DNA of 64,000 nucleotides. Source: Moorena sp. SIO3I8. GTDB lineage: Bacteria; Cyanobacteriota; Cyanobacteriia; Cyanobacteriales; Coleofasciculaceae. Made by a program: the position numbers and the translations under genes. The notes beneath the pieces were generated by a model that saw nothing but the letters and a program-made list of their open reading frames with translations, made no database searches and was not told the origin of the DNA. Below are positions 1-8,988 of this stretch, piece after piece. The stretch covers positions 1 through 64,000 of the forward strand of contig NZ_JAAHHW010000004.1 in the NCBI RefSeq assembly GCF_010692325.1, written 5' to 3'. Every line of letters begins with the position of its first letter. The stretch's first letter is position 1.

Positions 1-160
1 AAGCTTCTTCATGGCAAAAAGAAAACCAAGCAGAAGGCTTGAAGTAAGGCTTGAGCCGGATGATGGGTAACTGTCAAGTCCGGTTCTTAGGGGAGGGGAG
101 TAGAGTAATCTACAAACCTTACCCGACTTCACGCACGGTTCTGAAGCGGAGGTGCCCCGG
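1..160 (+). mobile_element. 3' end of a group II intron (domain V/VI)
   Basis: Positions about 50-96 fold into the short hairpin typical of group II intron domain V: GAGCCGGAT pairs with the later AGTCCGGTTC around a GGGTAACTG loop. A G-rich to C-rich stem follows (about 97-157) that would serve as domain VI, ending near TTACCCGAC. The intron body and any intron-encoded reverse transcriptase lie outside the window. The exact 3' splice site is uncertain because another hairpin-like stretch (155-190) separates it from the first clear coding triplets of the next gene. Family recognition is from the domain V shape; the boundary is inferred. Confidence 0.65.
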
Positions 161-191
161 ATAATACCGGGCATCGACCGTAATAACCCTA

Positions 192-392
192 CGTCTGTTT
201 GGTGTCTTAGATCAGCAATTAGCAAAACAGGAATTCATTGTTGGAGATTACTCCATTGCCGACATAGCTACCTATCCTTGGGTAGCTGCCTATGAGTATT
301 TGGGAGTCACCCTAGATAACCATCCCCACCTCAAACTTTGGGTCGAGACAATGCAGCAGCGACCCGCTGTGGAAAGGGGCATGGCAGTTTAA
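192..392 (+). pseudogene. Glutathione S-transferase, 3' fragment downstream of an intron
   Basis: The frame ending in TAA at 390-392 encodes the C-terminal helical domain of a glutathione S-transferase of the YghU/Ure2-like group. It reads FGVLDQQLAKQEFIVGD, then SIADIATYPWV, and ends QRPAVERGMAV. The S-x-ADIA-YPWV motif is the conserved N-capping box and hydrophobic staple region of these enzymes. The N-terminal thioredoxin-like domain is not in the window, and the coding frame is met directly by the group II intron end. Either the intron splits the gene or only a fragment survives. No start codon can be assigned. Confidence 0.7.
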
Positions 393-398
393 AGGTTT

Positions 399-471
399 GT
401 TGAAAGTTGAAAGTTGAAAGTTGAAAGTTGAAAGTTGAAAGTTAAAAGTTGAAAGTTAAAAGTTGAAAGTT
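399..471 (+). repeat. Tandem heptamer repeat (GTTGAAA/GTTAAAA)
   Basis: About ten consecutive 7-bp units, mostly GTTGAAA with some GTTAAAA, lie just after the transferase stop. This is the short tandemly repeated repetitive sequence type common in filamentous cyanobacteria. It is followed at 476-510 by a small palindromic stretch built on CCTTGGCCTTTCGGCC. No coding potential. Confidence 0.85.
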
Positions 472-527
472 CAACCTTGGCCTTTCGGCCACGCGTTCGC
501 GTTCAACCTTCAACGTTATTAATCCTA

Positions 528-589
528 GGTGGGCAGTGCCTATCAAGCCTATTAACAGCTGATCTGATCTGTCTGGTGCACTGCCCACC
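528..589. terminator. 12-bp inverted repeat, possible terminator or small palindromic element
   Basis: GGTGGGCAGTGC (528-539) is exactly repeated in inverted form at 578-589 around a 38-bp loop. The pairing extends further outward with one bulged base. It lies between the transferase remnant and the metalloprotease gene. No T run follows, so a dispersed palindromic repeat is as likely as a terminator. The rest of 590-1000 shows no convincing gene. Confidence 0.5.
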
Positions 590-1000
590 CTACATGAACT
601 TACTGAAACTCAAGGATCTACTTTGATTGAACAATTTAAAAGTAATAATTCTGAGTTAAAACTCTTTGAAATAGGGGATGATAAGAGCTACTTTATAAAG
701 TAACTATAAAGAGCTCAAATCCCTTGACAGATATGGATTTCAGGGAACAGGGCTAAACCGAGGCCGAATTCTTGAAAGCCTTGCAGCGCCATGGTTATAG
801 CTTCGTTTACCAATCAGCTCTGAGAACTGTGATAATTAAGCGAATTTCGTTTAAAATTAAGAGCTGATAAACTTTGCTTACAAATATTACAAAACTTAGG
901 TGTTTTTTATTACGCTGTAGATGTAGTAAAGCTCAAAAAAATCAAGTTTTTAGGCTAATTTATATTTCTTTTCACAGAGAAAAAAAGTCAGGAGTGAATC

Positions 1001-2479
1001 ATGGTTACTTTCGCGGATTTAGGCACTTTCACCAGGAATTTCATCAGCAGCAATGGGGAGTTTAGGCTCTTAGACCGCACTGATGTGTTTAAGTTTAGGG
1101 TCTCAAACAACGGTCAAATTAAACTCAATCTATACAATATTAGTGCTGGTGATAATGCTAACTTCAGACTCTACCGGAACACTAAGAATAATGGCATCTT
1201 GGACTTTGGCAAGCAAAAGGTGGCTAGCTTTTTACAGGGTAGCAATGCTAACGATGTGATCAACTACAGTGCTAGCAGTGGGACTTACTTTGCCCAGGTC
1301 AGACCCTACGCTTCTGGTAGCAATGGCATTGTTTCCGATGATTTAGAGTTACCTGAAAGTACTACCACTACTGGAATTACTGCAACTACTAAACCAAATA
1401 CCTATCAGCCCTTGAGCCCGAACCAAGTCTTTTCCCTCAACAGCAATCCAGACGCAGACCACGTTATTTACCTTGACTTTGATGGTCATACTACCACAAA
1501 TACCCCATGGAACCAGAACTTCGGGAATTCCATTGTGACCCCTGCCTATGACACGGATGGGGATACTTCAAATTTTTCCACTGCTGAAACAGAGACCATT
1601 TGGCGCATTTGGCAACGGGTGGCCGAAGACTTTAGTCCCTTTAATGTCAATGTGACTACTGCCCAACCGTCCGATGACCAACTCAAAAAAACTAGTAATA
1701 GTGATTCCCAATGGGGCATTCGCGTTGTGATTGGGGGAGATGGTTCCTGGTTTCAAGAAGGTACCGGTGGTGTGGGTTATATTAATTCATTCAACTGGAA
1801 CAGTGATACCCCCACCTTTGTTTTTTCAGAGAATCGCGCTGGAGGCAGTGAGAAAGCGGTGGCTGAAACTATTAGCCATGAGGTAGCTCATACCTTGGGT
1901 CTTACACATGACGGTAATTTAACCAACGAGTACTACAATGGTCATGGCAATGGCAGTGTCGAAACAGGGTGGGCTCCTATTATGGGAGAGGGCAACGATA
2001 GAAATCTAACTCAATGGAGCAAGGGTGAGTATATCGGTGCCAGCAACCAAGAAGATGACCTAGACATCATCACTGGGCAAAATGGTTTTGGCTATCGCCT
2101 GGACGATTATAGTAACAGTCTCATCGGTGCAGCAGCGCTATCTTTCAATGATGGTCAGGTGGAAACTTATGGCATTATTGAACAAAATAACGACATTGAC
2201 TGGTTCACGTTCAATTCAACAACGGGCAACATAGCCCTAGATATTCAGCCTTTTGAGCGAGGACCTAATTTAGACATTCTGGCTAGGCTATATAATGCTT
2301 CCGGTCAACTGATTAGCTCTTCTAATCCCATCGGTTCTCTGTCCGCTAGCTTTAATCTTAACCTCTATCCAGGACAGTATTATCTAAGCATTGATGGTAC
2401 TGGCCAAGGAAACTTAGTTACCGGATATAGTGATTACGGCAGCTTAGGACAATACTCTATTACTGGGACGGTTGCTTAG
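1001..2479 (+). CDS. Secreted zinc metalloprotease with PPC-type domains
   Basis: A 492-residue protein with a zinc metalloprotease core flanked by prepeptidase C-terminal (PPC)-like beta domains. The zinc site is HEVAHTLGLTHD, placing ligands at H293, H297 and H303 and the catalytic base at E294. This HExxHxxGxxHD pattern is shared by metzincins. Upstream are YLDFDGH (about 155-161) and the acidic YDTDGDTS, both common in cyanobacterial members of this family. Residues about 15-105 and 375-490 look like PPC modules (DIDWFTFN, GQYYLSIDGTGQG). There is no Sec signal peptide, so another export route or a different start is possible. The ATG is preceded by AGGAG at good spacing. Secretion and substrate are inferred. 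Confidence 0.85.
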   Translation: MVTFADLGTFTRNFISSNGEFRLLDRTDVFKFRVSNNGQIKLNLYNISAGDNANFRLYRNTKNNGILDFGKQKVASFLQGSNANDVINYSASSGTYFAQVRPYASGSNGIVSDDLELPESTTTTGITATTKPNTYQPLSPNQVFSLNSNPDADHVIYLDFDGHTTTNTPWNQNFGNSIVTPAYDTDGDTSNFSTAETETIWRIWQRVAEDFSPFNVNVTTAQPSDDQLKKTSNSDSQWGIRVVIGGDGSWFQEGTGGVGYINSFNWNSDTPTFVFSENRAGGSEKAVAETISHEVAHTLGLTHDGNLTNEYYNGHGNGSVETGWAPIMGEGNDRNLTQWSKGEYIGASNQEDDLDIITGQNGFGYRLDDYSNSLIGAAALSFNDGQVETYGIIEQNNDIDWFTFNSTTGNIALDIQPFERGPNLDILARLYNASGQLISSSNPIGSLSASFNLNLYPGQYYLSIDGTGQGNLVTGYSDYGSLGQYSITGTVA

Positions 2480-2544
2480 ACTCTGCAATCTAATGCTTTA
2501 GAAACTTTCTTCAACATCTTCTGATATCAAAGGGGATGTTGAGA

Positions 2545-2845
2545 ATTTAGACGAGTTTAACGCTTCCTCACCCAACTCCGAAATTATGCTACCAACTGCA
2601 AATAATCTTTGGTGTCCACCTCTGCTAAAAATACCTCAATTTACCCTATAGGTAAACCAGGAAAAGCCAAACTTTATTGACAAAGACTATATTCTCGATA
2701 TCGTAACTGATAAATCTCAAAAGATTCACCATCATAACGCCAAACTTCTGAAACCCCTAACTCTGCATACACAGCAAAACGGTTCATAGAACTACTGGTA
2801 ATATCAATTTATACTACTAAATCTGGAGCTGGAGCGGGGGAGCAT
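2545..2845 (-). pseudogene. Uma2 family (DUF820) endonuclease remnant
   Basis: Read on the minus strand, one frame gives APAPDLVV, then NITSSSMNRFAVYAELGV and SEVWRYDGESFEIYQLRY, which is the core of the Uma2/DUF820 restriction-like fold. An in-frame stop interrupts the first strand, and the rest (FGFSWFTY, KDYLQLVA) continues only through further stops and frame changes. No start codon is evident. A 110-bp stretch at 2870-2965 carrying the GATCCCCC-AACCCCCTT type cyanobacterial repeat follows. Clearly decayed. An intact paralogue lies at 60404-61264. Confidence 0.7.
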
Positions 2846-3056
2846 GTCAACTTTGTAATTAGGTACATAGATCCCCCCTAACCCCCCTTAAAAAAGGGGG
2901 GAATTAGATTGAAAAGTCCCCCTTATTAAGGGAAACGGGGGATCTGAATCAGGGATTAACAAAACTGACATGCACCCCTGGAGCGGTTTCTAAGTTAATC
3001 CTTTTTTTGCCCTTAATTATGCTAATCTTTTGGATATAAAAGTTTTTAGAGAACTT

Positions 3057-3260
3057 CGGAATAGGGAATAGGGAATAGGGAATAGGGAATAGGGAATAGA
3101 GCAGTTGGCATTCAACATAAGTATTGATTATTGCAAATATATAAGTGGACTGTATCTTTTTTGTCCAATTTTATTAATTAACTTATAGGCAAATGGCTAG
3201 ATCACCTACATTCAATGTTCTTAACCCTACTCCCTACTCCCTACTCCCTACTCCCTAAAA
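3057..3260. repeat. Opposed heptamer repeats flanking a 120-bp AT-rich stretch
   Basis: GGGAATA is tandemly repeated about five times at 3063-3100, and its inverse type, ACTCCCT, is repeated about five times at 3226-3259. The two arrays could pair into a long imperfect hairpin around an AT-rich interior. They sit between the decayed Uma2 gene and the nuclease gene on the opposite strand. No protein-coding signal is seen in 2850-3300. Confidence 0.75.
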
Positions 3261-3300
3261 CCCAGAACAAAATTACCTCAACCAATTGAGAACTGCTATC

Positions 3301-4017
3301 TTACTTCAGCGTCTCCTTAAACCTATCCTCAAACTGATCTTTAGTGATATTGCCAGCTTCTAGGTCTTCATAGAGGGTTTGAATTTTTTCTGCCAGCTGC
3401 TGATCTGCATCTGGGTCTTCAAGCAGGGCTTTTTGCTTTTTCTTAAGGGGACGAAACAACCAAGGCTCGATAAATCCTGACTTCGGTTCTTGCCATAACC
3501 CTTTTCCTTGGCGTTCCGCATCTGCCTCTGCCAACAGAAGAGAGATAGCCATCTCACGAGGGCACTTACTAAAATAATCGTAATAAATCAGTGCTAATCC
3601 TTCTTTGACTAAACTATGCTGAAGAAATGTGCCATCCAATAAGTAAACTTCGCCAATCCTACGATTGTAGCGAGTGTCGATGTCGGTAATTCTCAATTTA
3701 ACTTTATTACCGTTTTCTTCTACCAACTGTTTGACCCAGTCTTTACCTTCGTTGCCCCACTTAAATTGACTTTGATAGAGGGCATTGTCCTGATTTTTAT
3801 CCTCAAGTTTTTTGTAACCCCACCCCTTAGGAGTTTCTGGTGCATCAATGTAAACGAAGCGCACTGTAATCTCTTCTCCGGAGGCATCAATCACATCAAT
3901 GGTGTCAGCATCGGAAACTTTCTTAACAGCGTAGGTCTCTAGGGACTCAAAGTATGGCGGTACTTGAGGAGCAACTGACCCTACTTTACTTAAAATTTCA
4001 CTAATCAAGTCTGTCAT
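3301..4017 (-). CDS. Thermonuclease-like (SNase) nuclease with SHOCT-like tail
   Basis: A 238-residue protein of the staphylococcal nuclease family, expected to cleave nucleic acids in a calcium-dependent way. DADTIDV (36-42) supplies metal-binding acidic residues, and VRFVYIDAPET (52-62) carries the catalytic-type R53, D58 and E61. RYNRRIGEVYL (116-126) provides the second arginine region, and SLVKEGLA (135-142) completes the OB fold. An acidic linker and a helical hairpin, LYEDLEAGNITKDQFEDRF (215-233), resemble the SHOCT short C-terminal domain. No signal peptide is apparent, unlike many secreted SNases. The ATG lacks a strong ribosome-binding site. It stands alone. Confidence 0.85.
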   Translation of the reverse strand: MTDLISEILSKVGSVAPQVPPYFESLETYAVKKVSDADTIDVIDASGEEITVRFVYIDAPETPKGWGYKKLEDKNQDNALYQSQFKWGNEGKDWVKQLVEENGNKVKLRITDIDTRYNRRIGEVYLLDGTFLQHSLVKEGLALIYYDYFSKCPREMAISLLLAEADAERQGKGLWQEPKSGFIEPWLFRPLKKKQKALLEDPDADQQLAEKIQTLYEDLEAGNITKDQFEDRFKETLK

Positions 4018-4798
4018 GGCGTAAATCGTATCAGGACTCAGATAAAAGTAATCGGTGAACAGGCCATCAGTGCCTCAAATCAACAGCCGATGCTATTCTA
4101 GATTTAAGACTAACCATAGCAAAACACTTACTGGCTGTCCATTCCCTTCAATAATCCCACAACGGGAGCAACGCCAGATGAGGGAGGTCACTTATTTCCC
4201 TGTCCGTTCCACCAGTAACCTTCAAGACAGGTGTTACCAGATTGATATATCATAGGAATTCGTGATAATTGTTAAAAACAACACCAAATCGAGAAGCGTT
4301 GCTGGTGATCAGGGATTTCTTGATCTCAAACCCAGTTGAAACCCCTTGTGTACAAGCGGCGGGGATAAAAACAAGTTAGGGGCGTGATTCCCCTTGTCTA
4401 CTAAATTTGTGACGAGGAATCATACACCTCAAAAGCTAGTTGACTAGATAAGGATTTTCTAGCAGTGTTTGGTGCTGAAAAAAAAACCTAGCTGGCTCCC
4501 CATCAGGCACTACATCAAGGCTTAAGTCTAATCAAAGTCAGCCTTGGAGTTTTGCTCCGGAGCGAACGGTACGATGTTTTCAATTATATGAAGACTTGAT
4601 ATCGTAGCTTGTTTCCTTCTTGCTTTAGCTGAGGGAGAGTTCAAGTTGGCAGTCGCCAGTTTTTCATCAAGGCTCTTAACTAACTGCTGCTTCCGGTTTT
4701 TTCCCATTTGCTCAATGGGTGATTCTGCTGTTTCTAGAACGTTTATCTATAGTTCTGTAAAGTACTCAACTGTAATACCCACTATTGGAGGAAAAACG
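4018..4798. other. Intergenic stretch without a convincing gene
   Basis: This 780-bp stretch between the divergent nuclease and the deoxyhypusine synthase-like gene has short open frames on both strands but none with family features. On the minus strand a brief WRCSRCG-like segment near 4165 hints at a decayed zinc-finger protein but cannot be extended. The frame open from 4646 into the next gene is probably untranslated leader, because a strong ribosome-binding site sits far downstream at 4789. Confidence 0.5.
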
Positions 4799-5761
4799 AT
4801 GATTCGAGAGTTCATGAACAGAAATTTTCGACACTTTAATGCAGCCGTGTGTGTTCAGGCGGCTGAAGGATGGGTGAAACACCTGGAATCTGGTAATAAA
4901 ATGTTTCTGACTATGGCTGGTGCCATGAGTACAGCAGAGCTCGGTATCTCTCTGGCTGAAATGATTCGCCAAGACAAGGTACATGCCATTTGCTGTACCG
5001 GAGCCAATCTTGAAGAGGATATATTCAATCTGGTTGCCCACGCTAAATATAAGAGATTACCGGATTATCGTTCACTGAAACCAGAAGAGGAAAAGGCTCT
5101 TTTTGAGTCCGGTATGAATCGAGTTACTGATACCTGTATTCCTGAAGAAGAAGCGATGAGGAAAATTGAACGGCATCTGCTGAAACTGTGGAAAGCAGCT
5201 GATCAATCTGGCCAAAGCTTTTTCCCATACGAGTTCATTTATCAACTTATTGAAAGTCAAGAGCTTAAAGACTCTTATGAAATTGATCCTCGTGACTCAT
5301 GGGTGATGGCAGCATGGCAGAAACAAATTCCTATTTTTGTTCCTGGATGGGAGGATTCAACTCTGGGAAATTTCTTGGTTTCTGAAGTTATTAAAGGAAA
5401 TATCAGTCGCTTGAATGTTGTGCGGAGCGGTCTTGAGCTGATGGTATTTATTGTTAATTGGTATAAGGAAAATACCAGAGATTTTTCCATGGGATTCTTT
5501 CAAATTGGGGGTGGCATTGCTGGAGATTTTCCCATCTGCGTTGTGCCACTGATCCACCAGGATCTCAAGGAAGACTGTAAGTTGTGGAGTTACTTCGCCC
5601 AAATTAGCGATTGTACCACCTCATACGGTTCCTACAGTGGCGCACTACCTAGTGAAAAGATTAGTTGGGGCAAACTTGATACGGACACCCCTAGTTACGT
5701 GATTGAATCGGATGCATCAATTGTAGCTCCGCTGATTTTTAATTACGTCCTGGGTCAGTAA
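4799..5761 (+). CDS. Deoxyhypusine synthase-like protein
   Basis: A 320-residue member of the deoxyhypusine synthase family. In eukaryotes and archaea these enzymes move the aminobutyl group of spermidine onto eIF5A; some bacterial relatives are thought to act in polyamine metabolism (homospermidine type). GNKMFLTMAGAMSTAELG is the conserved N-terminal nucleotide-site segment. CCTGANLEEDIFNL matches the TGxxxEED region. ISWGKLDTD carries the lysine equivalent to the catalytic one, K292, followed by ESDASIVAPLI. The start was chosen because GGAGG lies 6 bp before this ATG; an upstream start at 4646 would add 51 unconserved residues. Bacteria lack hypusine, so the substrate here is unknown. Confidence 0.85.
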   Translation: MIREFMNRNFRHFNAAVCVQAAEGWVKHLESGNKMFLTMAGAMSTAELGISLAEMIRQDKVHAICCTGANLEEDIFNLVAHAKYKRLPDYRSLKPEEEKALFESGMNRVTDTCIPEEEAMRKIERHLLKLWKAADQSGQSFFPYEFIYQLIESQELKDSYEIDPRDSWVMAAWQKQIPIFVPGWEDSTLGNFLVSEVIKGNISRLNVVRSGLELMVFIVNWYKENTRDFSMGFFQIGGGIAGDFPICVVPLIHQDLKEDCKLWSYFAQISDCTTSYGSYSGALPSEKISWGKLDTDTPSYVIESDASIVAPLIFNYVLGQ

Positions 5762-5762
5762 A

Positions 5763-5876
5763 ATCATGTCCGGTTGAATACTTACACGCTTGTGCCCAAT
5801 CGAAGCCATTTGGCAGAAGTAAAGGAATAAGGTTTAATCGGAGATGGTTTTTTATCACTAATTATCCGGACATGAT
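5763..5876. repeat. 114-bp element with 11-bp terminal inverted repeats
   Basis: ATCATGTCCGG at 5763-5773 is perfectly repeated in inverse at 5866-5876. The interior codes for nothing recognisable. The element begins one base after the stop codon of the deoxyhypusine synthase-like gene. The size and perfect ends suit a miniature inverted-repeat element, though no target duplication is obvious. It could also serve as a transcription end. Confidence 0.55.
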
Positions 5877-6158
5877 ATAAACCTAGAAGTGATTATTTAG
5901 GGTAGTTGCGTCAAAGCCTTTACCCCGCCTTCTTTCGTGAAGCGATCGCGTATGGGTTGGGTAGCGCTAATCCCGTTATATAGCACTAAGGTGGTTTGCA
6001 GTATAGAAATTTCCGTAGATAGGGCTATTGACCTAACACCTGCTGGAAATTTTCCCCATGGCAATTTCCTTATCCCCACTGCCCTAATAAATTGTATGAT
6101 AATAGTTTTGGGAAATCTTTAGTAAAGATAGTACACAATATAGTACAGAGGAACTTAT

Positions 6159-6767
6159 ATGGCTCGATATAGAGGCCCGCGTCTGCGGGTGGTTCGCCGC
6201 CTGGGTGATTTGCCCGGCTTAAGTCGTAAAACACCCCGCCGTGCCTATCCCCCAGGTCAACATGGTCAAAACCGTAGGAAACGCTCAGAATATGCGATCC
6301 GTCTCGAAGAAAAGCAGAAACTCCGCTATAACTACGGAGTGACTGAAAAGCAGTTAATTCGCTATGTCCGTAAAGCTCGTCGAGCCACCGGTTCCACTGG
6401 ACAAGCTTTGCTGCAACTGCTAGAAATGCGACTGGATAACACAGTCTTCCGCATGGGTATGGGAGGTACCATCCCAGCTGCTCGTCAGCTCGTGAATCAC
6501 GGTCATGTTACTGTAAATGGTCAAGTAGTTAATATTGCTAGCTATCAGTGTCGCCCTGGGGATGTGATTGCGGTTAGAAACCGTGATCAATCCCGCCGTC
6601 TAGTAGAACGCAACTTGGAATTTCCTGGCTTAGCAAACCTTCCTAGCCATTTAGAGTTTGATAAGAACACCTTCACTGGGAAGGTGAATGGGATTATTGA
6701 TCGGGAATGGGTAGCATTACAAATTAACGAGCTACTGGTGGTTGAGTACTACTCCAGGAAAGTCTAA
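6159..6767 (+). CDS. rpsD: 30S ribosomal protein S4
   Basis: A 202-residue S4 protein, the primary 16S rRNA binder that nucleates assembly of the 30S body. It begins [20 protein letters not shown] and has the cyanobacterial/plastid-type N-terminus ([20 protein letters not shown]). The central S4 RNA-binding module is clear: [14 protein letters not shown], then [14 protein letters not shown]. It ends with the family's usual VEYYSRKV. A purine-rich GAGGAA precedes the ATG, and a TATGATAAT-like -10 box lies at about 6097-6105. It is a single gene and converges on moaA. Confidence 0.97.
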   Translation: MARYRGPRLRVVRRLGDLPGLSRKTPRRAYPPGQHGQNRRKRSEYAIRLEEKQKLRYNYGVTEKQLIRYVRKARRATGSTGQALLQLLEMRLDNTVFRMGMGGTIPAARQLVNHGHVTVNGQVVNIASYQCRPGDVIAVRNRDQSRRLVERNLEFPGLANLPSHLEFDKNTFTGKVNGIIDREWVALQINELLVVEYYSRKV

Positions 6768-6784
6768 CCCGGGTTGAAAGTTAA

Positions 6785-6812
6785 CAGGTTGAACGCGATC
6801 GCGTTCAACCTG
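6785..6812. terminator. 28-bp perfect palindrome centred on a HIP1 octamer
   Basis: The sequence from 6785 to 6812 reads identically on both strands. Its core is GAACGCGATCGCGTTC, containing the HIP1 octamer GCGATCGC. It lies between the convergent rpsD and moaA genes, so a two-way terminator role is plausible, but no T run follows on either side. A dispersed palindromic repeat is the alternative. Confidence 0.55.
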
Positions 6813-6833
6813 ACTAACCTGTAACCTAAAAAA

Positions 6834-7820
6834 CTATCCGCCAATTTGTGACATCGTCCTTGTATATAAACCATCGGTACCAGAGTCTCTCTCCTTGAAA
6901 TTGATTTCTGGTTTAATCATCAGCAACTGTCTGACCTGCTCTCTTAAGTCAGCGGTATCAACGCCGCTGCGTAGAGCAGTTTTTAAGTCAACTTGACCTT
7001 GTTCATTAAGTAGGCAGGGACGCAGCCAACCATCAGCAGATAGACGCATCCGATTGCAGCGATCGCAAAAACATTCTGACATCTGACTAATAAATCCCAG
7101 GGTGCCCTTGGCACCAGAAATCTGGAACACATCAGCTGGGCCATTACCCCGGACACTTGATTCTATCAAACCCCAGCGTAAGCGAATCCGTTGCCGTAAT
7201 TCTTCCGAAGGTACCCACGCCCGCTCACCAAATAGCTGGGAGTTCCCGATGGGCATAAACTCGATAAATCGAACGTGCCAGGAGCGGTCAATGGTTAGAG
7301 CAGCTAAATCCAGCACTTCCTGGTCATTAACTCCTGGAATTACCACCACATTCAGCTTTAACGGGTCAAATCCAACCTGATGGGCAGCTTTTATCCCTTC
7401 CCAAGTCTGTTCCCAGCGCGAACGTCCCCGATTGCCAATAATTTTGTGAAATGTCTCTCGATTGAGGGAGTCCAGACTAATATTAATCCGCCGTAAACCC
7501 GCCTGGTAGAGTTCCTTTGCCATACCAGCCAGTAAAAAGGCATTGGTAGTCATGGCTAAATCTTGTGTTTCGGGTAAAGATGCGATCGCTCTAACTAACT
7601 CCACTACACCTGGACGCAATAGGGGTTCACCTCCGGTGAGGCGAAACTTTCTAAATCCTACCGGGATAAACACCTCCTTGAGCAGAGTCAGCAGTTCTTG
7701 ATCAGTGAGTAATTCTTGCCGTAGGATATAGTCAAGTTCTGCTCCTTGAGGCATACAGTACTGACAACGGAAATTGCAGCGGTCAATCAAGCTAATCCGG
7801 AGATAGTCTACAGTATTCAT
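6834..7820 (-). CDS. moaA: GTP 3',8-cyclase (molybdenum cofactor biosynthesis protein A)
   Basis: A 328-residue radical SAM enzyme that converts GTP to 3',8-cyclo-GTP, the first step of molybdopterin synthesis. The N-terminal [4Fe-4S] motif is CNFRCQYC (C15, C19, C22). [12 protein letters not shown] is the SAM-binding segment. The C-terminal second cluster is CDRC, then 13 residues, then a third cysteine, the MoaA-specific spacing. The protein ends in GG, needed for activity in this family. Length is typical. It is transcribed toward rpsD; no other moa gene is in the window. Confidence 0.97.
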   Translation of the reverse strand: MNTVDYLRISLIDRCNFRCQYCMPQGAELDYILRQELLTDQELLTLLKEVFIPVGFRKFRLTGGEPLLRPGVVELVRAIASLPETQDLAMTTNAFLLAGMAKELYQAGLRRINISLDSLNRETFHKIIGNRGRSRWEQTWEGIKAAHQVGFDPLKLNVVVIPGVNDQEVLDLAALTIDRSWHVRFIEFMPIGNSQLFGERAWVPSEELRQRIRLRWGLIESSVRGNGPADVFQISGAKGTLGFISQMSECFCDRCNRMRLSADGWLRPCLLNEQGQVDLKTALRSGVDTADLREQVRQLLMIKPEINFKERDSGTDGLYTRTMSQIGG

Positions 7821-8079
7821 AATTGCACCAGACCATGGGGTTTCAAAGGGTTTTGGTAATAGGTTATACCTATTCCGGAATCTGTCTCTTAGCCCTTGTA
7901 GCTAATGCTATGCAGCATCTCTTTCCAAGAATCCAGTGATACTGCAACGGTTAGGGTGCATTCCTTTTCTTGCAAAGCCTATTATGTGACCCTCAAGGGA
8001 TTGTCACAATTGCTTACTCATGGTGTCCTCCCGTACCTAAAATCGAGAAGAAACTACCAGTATCCTAGATTTAGGGGAA

Positions 8080-8988
8080 ATGACCGACAAACCAGATTTT
8101 CTTCTATACGCACAACACGGATGGGCGGATAACTCTAAAGCGATGGCAAGCCTTGCCCAATCCTTAGCCACATCCCGCACTGCCATCATTACTCCCGATC
8201 TCGGTTGGTTCAAAACTTGGCTCTGGATAGAACCCCTAATCAACCAACTCGAACACATCGTCTTAGATACCATTGTCACTTATCCCCAAACACCAATCCG
8301 AATTATTGGTCATTCCATGGGTGGCTTAATTTGGCTAGAACTCCTCAGCCGTCACCGAGACTGGTGGTCACAAGTAGAATCCTTAGTGTTGATTGGTTCT
8401 CCTATTGGTGGTGCAGATCTAGCTAGAATTATAGACCCCTTTGGCATTGGTATTGGTATCGCAAAGGATTTAGGTATCAACCGCCGACAACTAGCAGAGT
8501 CCATTGGCGCAGTGATTCCCACATTAGTAATAGCTGGTGATAGTGATCATGGTAGCGACGGCACGATAACAATAGAGACAACCAAGTTTTCTCCTAGTCA
8601 ATTCGTTTGTTTACCTAATCTGCGTCATGCTGCTCTCAAAAATCATCCGTTAGTCGCAGCAGAAATCCAGAAATTTTGGGCGAATCCAGTTATCACACAA
8701 TCTCCTCCACCAGGAGACTTTATTACTAGCTTAATTCGACAATTACACTCAGTCCCAGGTATGACTGATGGTCATGGTCGAAATTTTAAGCGAGCCAAAA
8801 CTTATATAACATTTAAAAATGGCATTTCCATTCGGACTTGGCAGAATCCTTTACTAATACACCATGTATTTGTGGCTAGCCCTGAAGGAGACTGTCTCTA
8901 CAGTGGTTTTGTAGGTTGGATACATACTCAAGCCTTATATCAAACCCTTGGAAATATTATAGCAAAGGGAACAGGGAGCAGGGAGTAG
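8080..8988 (+). CDS. Alpha/beta hydrolase fold protein
   Basis: A 302-residue predicted serine hydrolase. GHSMGG carries the nucleophile S79 in a nucleophile elbow. GDSDHGSDG (about 155-163) and LRHAALKNHP supply the expected acid and histidine. The early YAQHGWADNSKAM would form the oxyanion region, and TPDLGWFKTWLW follows. Beyond about residue 205 is an extra segment (TSLIRQLHSVPGMTDGHGR) not needed for the fold, which I do not recognise. The substrate cannot be told from the sequence; a lipase- or esterase-like role is an inference. No signal peptide is seen. A GGGAGTA array begins around its stop codon. Confidence 0.8.
   Translation: MTDKPDFLLYAQHGWADNSKAMASLAQSLATSRTAIITPDLGWFKTWLWIEPLINQLEHIVLDTIVTYPQTPIRIIGHSMGGLIWLELLSRHRDWWSQVESLVLIGSPIGGADLARIIDPFGIGIGIAKDLGINRRQLAESIGAVIPTLVIAGDSDHGSDGTITIETTKFSPSQFVCLPNLRHAALKNHPLVAAEIQKFWANPVITQSPPPGDFITSLIRQLHSVPGMTDGHGRNFKRAKTYITFKNGISIRTWQNPLLIHHVFVASPEGDCLYSGFVGWIHTQALYQTLGNIIAKGTGSRE

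Noticed and set aside
874-1065. 63-codon frame overlapping the metalloprotease start
   Set aside because: It overlaps a well-supported gene out of frame and starts at TTG without support.
4130-4260. Possible zinc-finger or transposase remnant (WRCSRCG) on the minus strand
   Set aside because: Too short and broken by stops on both sides to assign to any family.
4646-4798. N-terminal extension of the deoxyhypusine synthase-like protein
   Set aside because: Lacks conservation features, and a near-perfect ribosome-binding site precedes the internal ATG at 4799.
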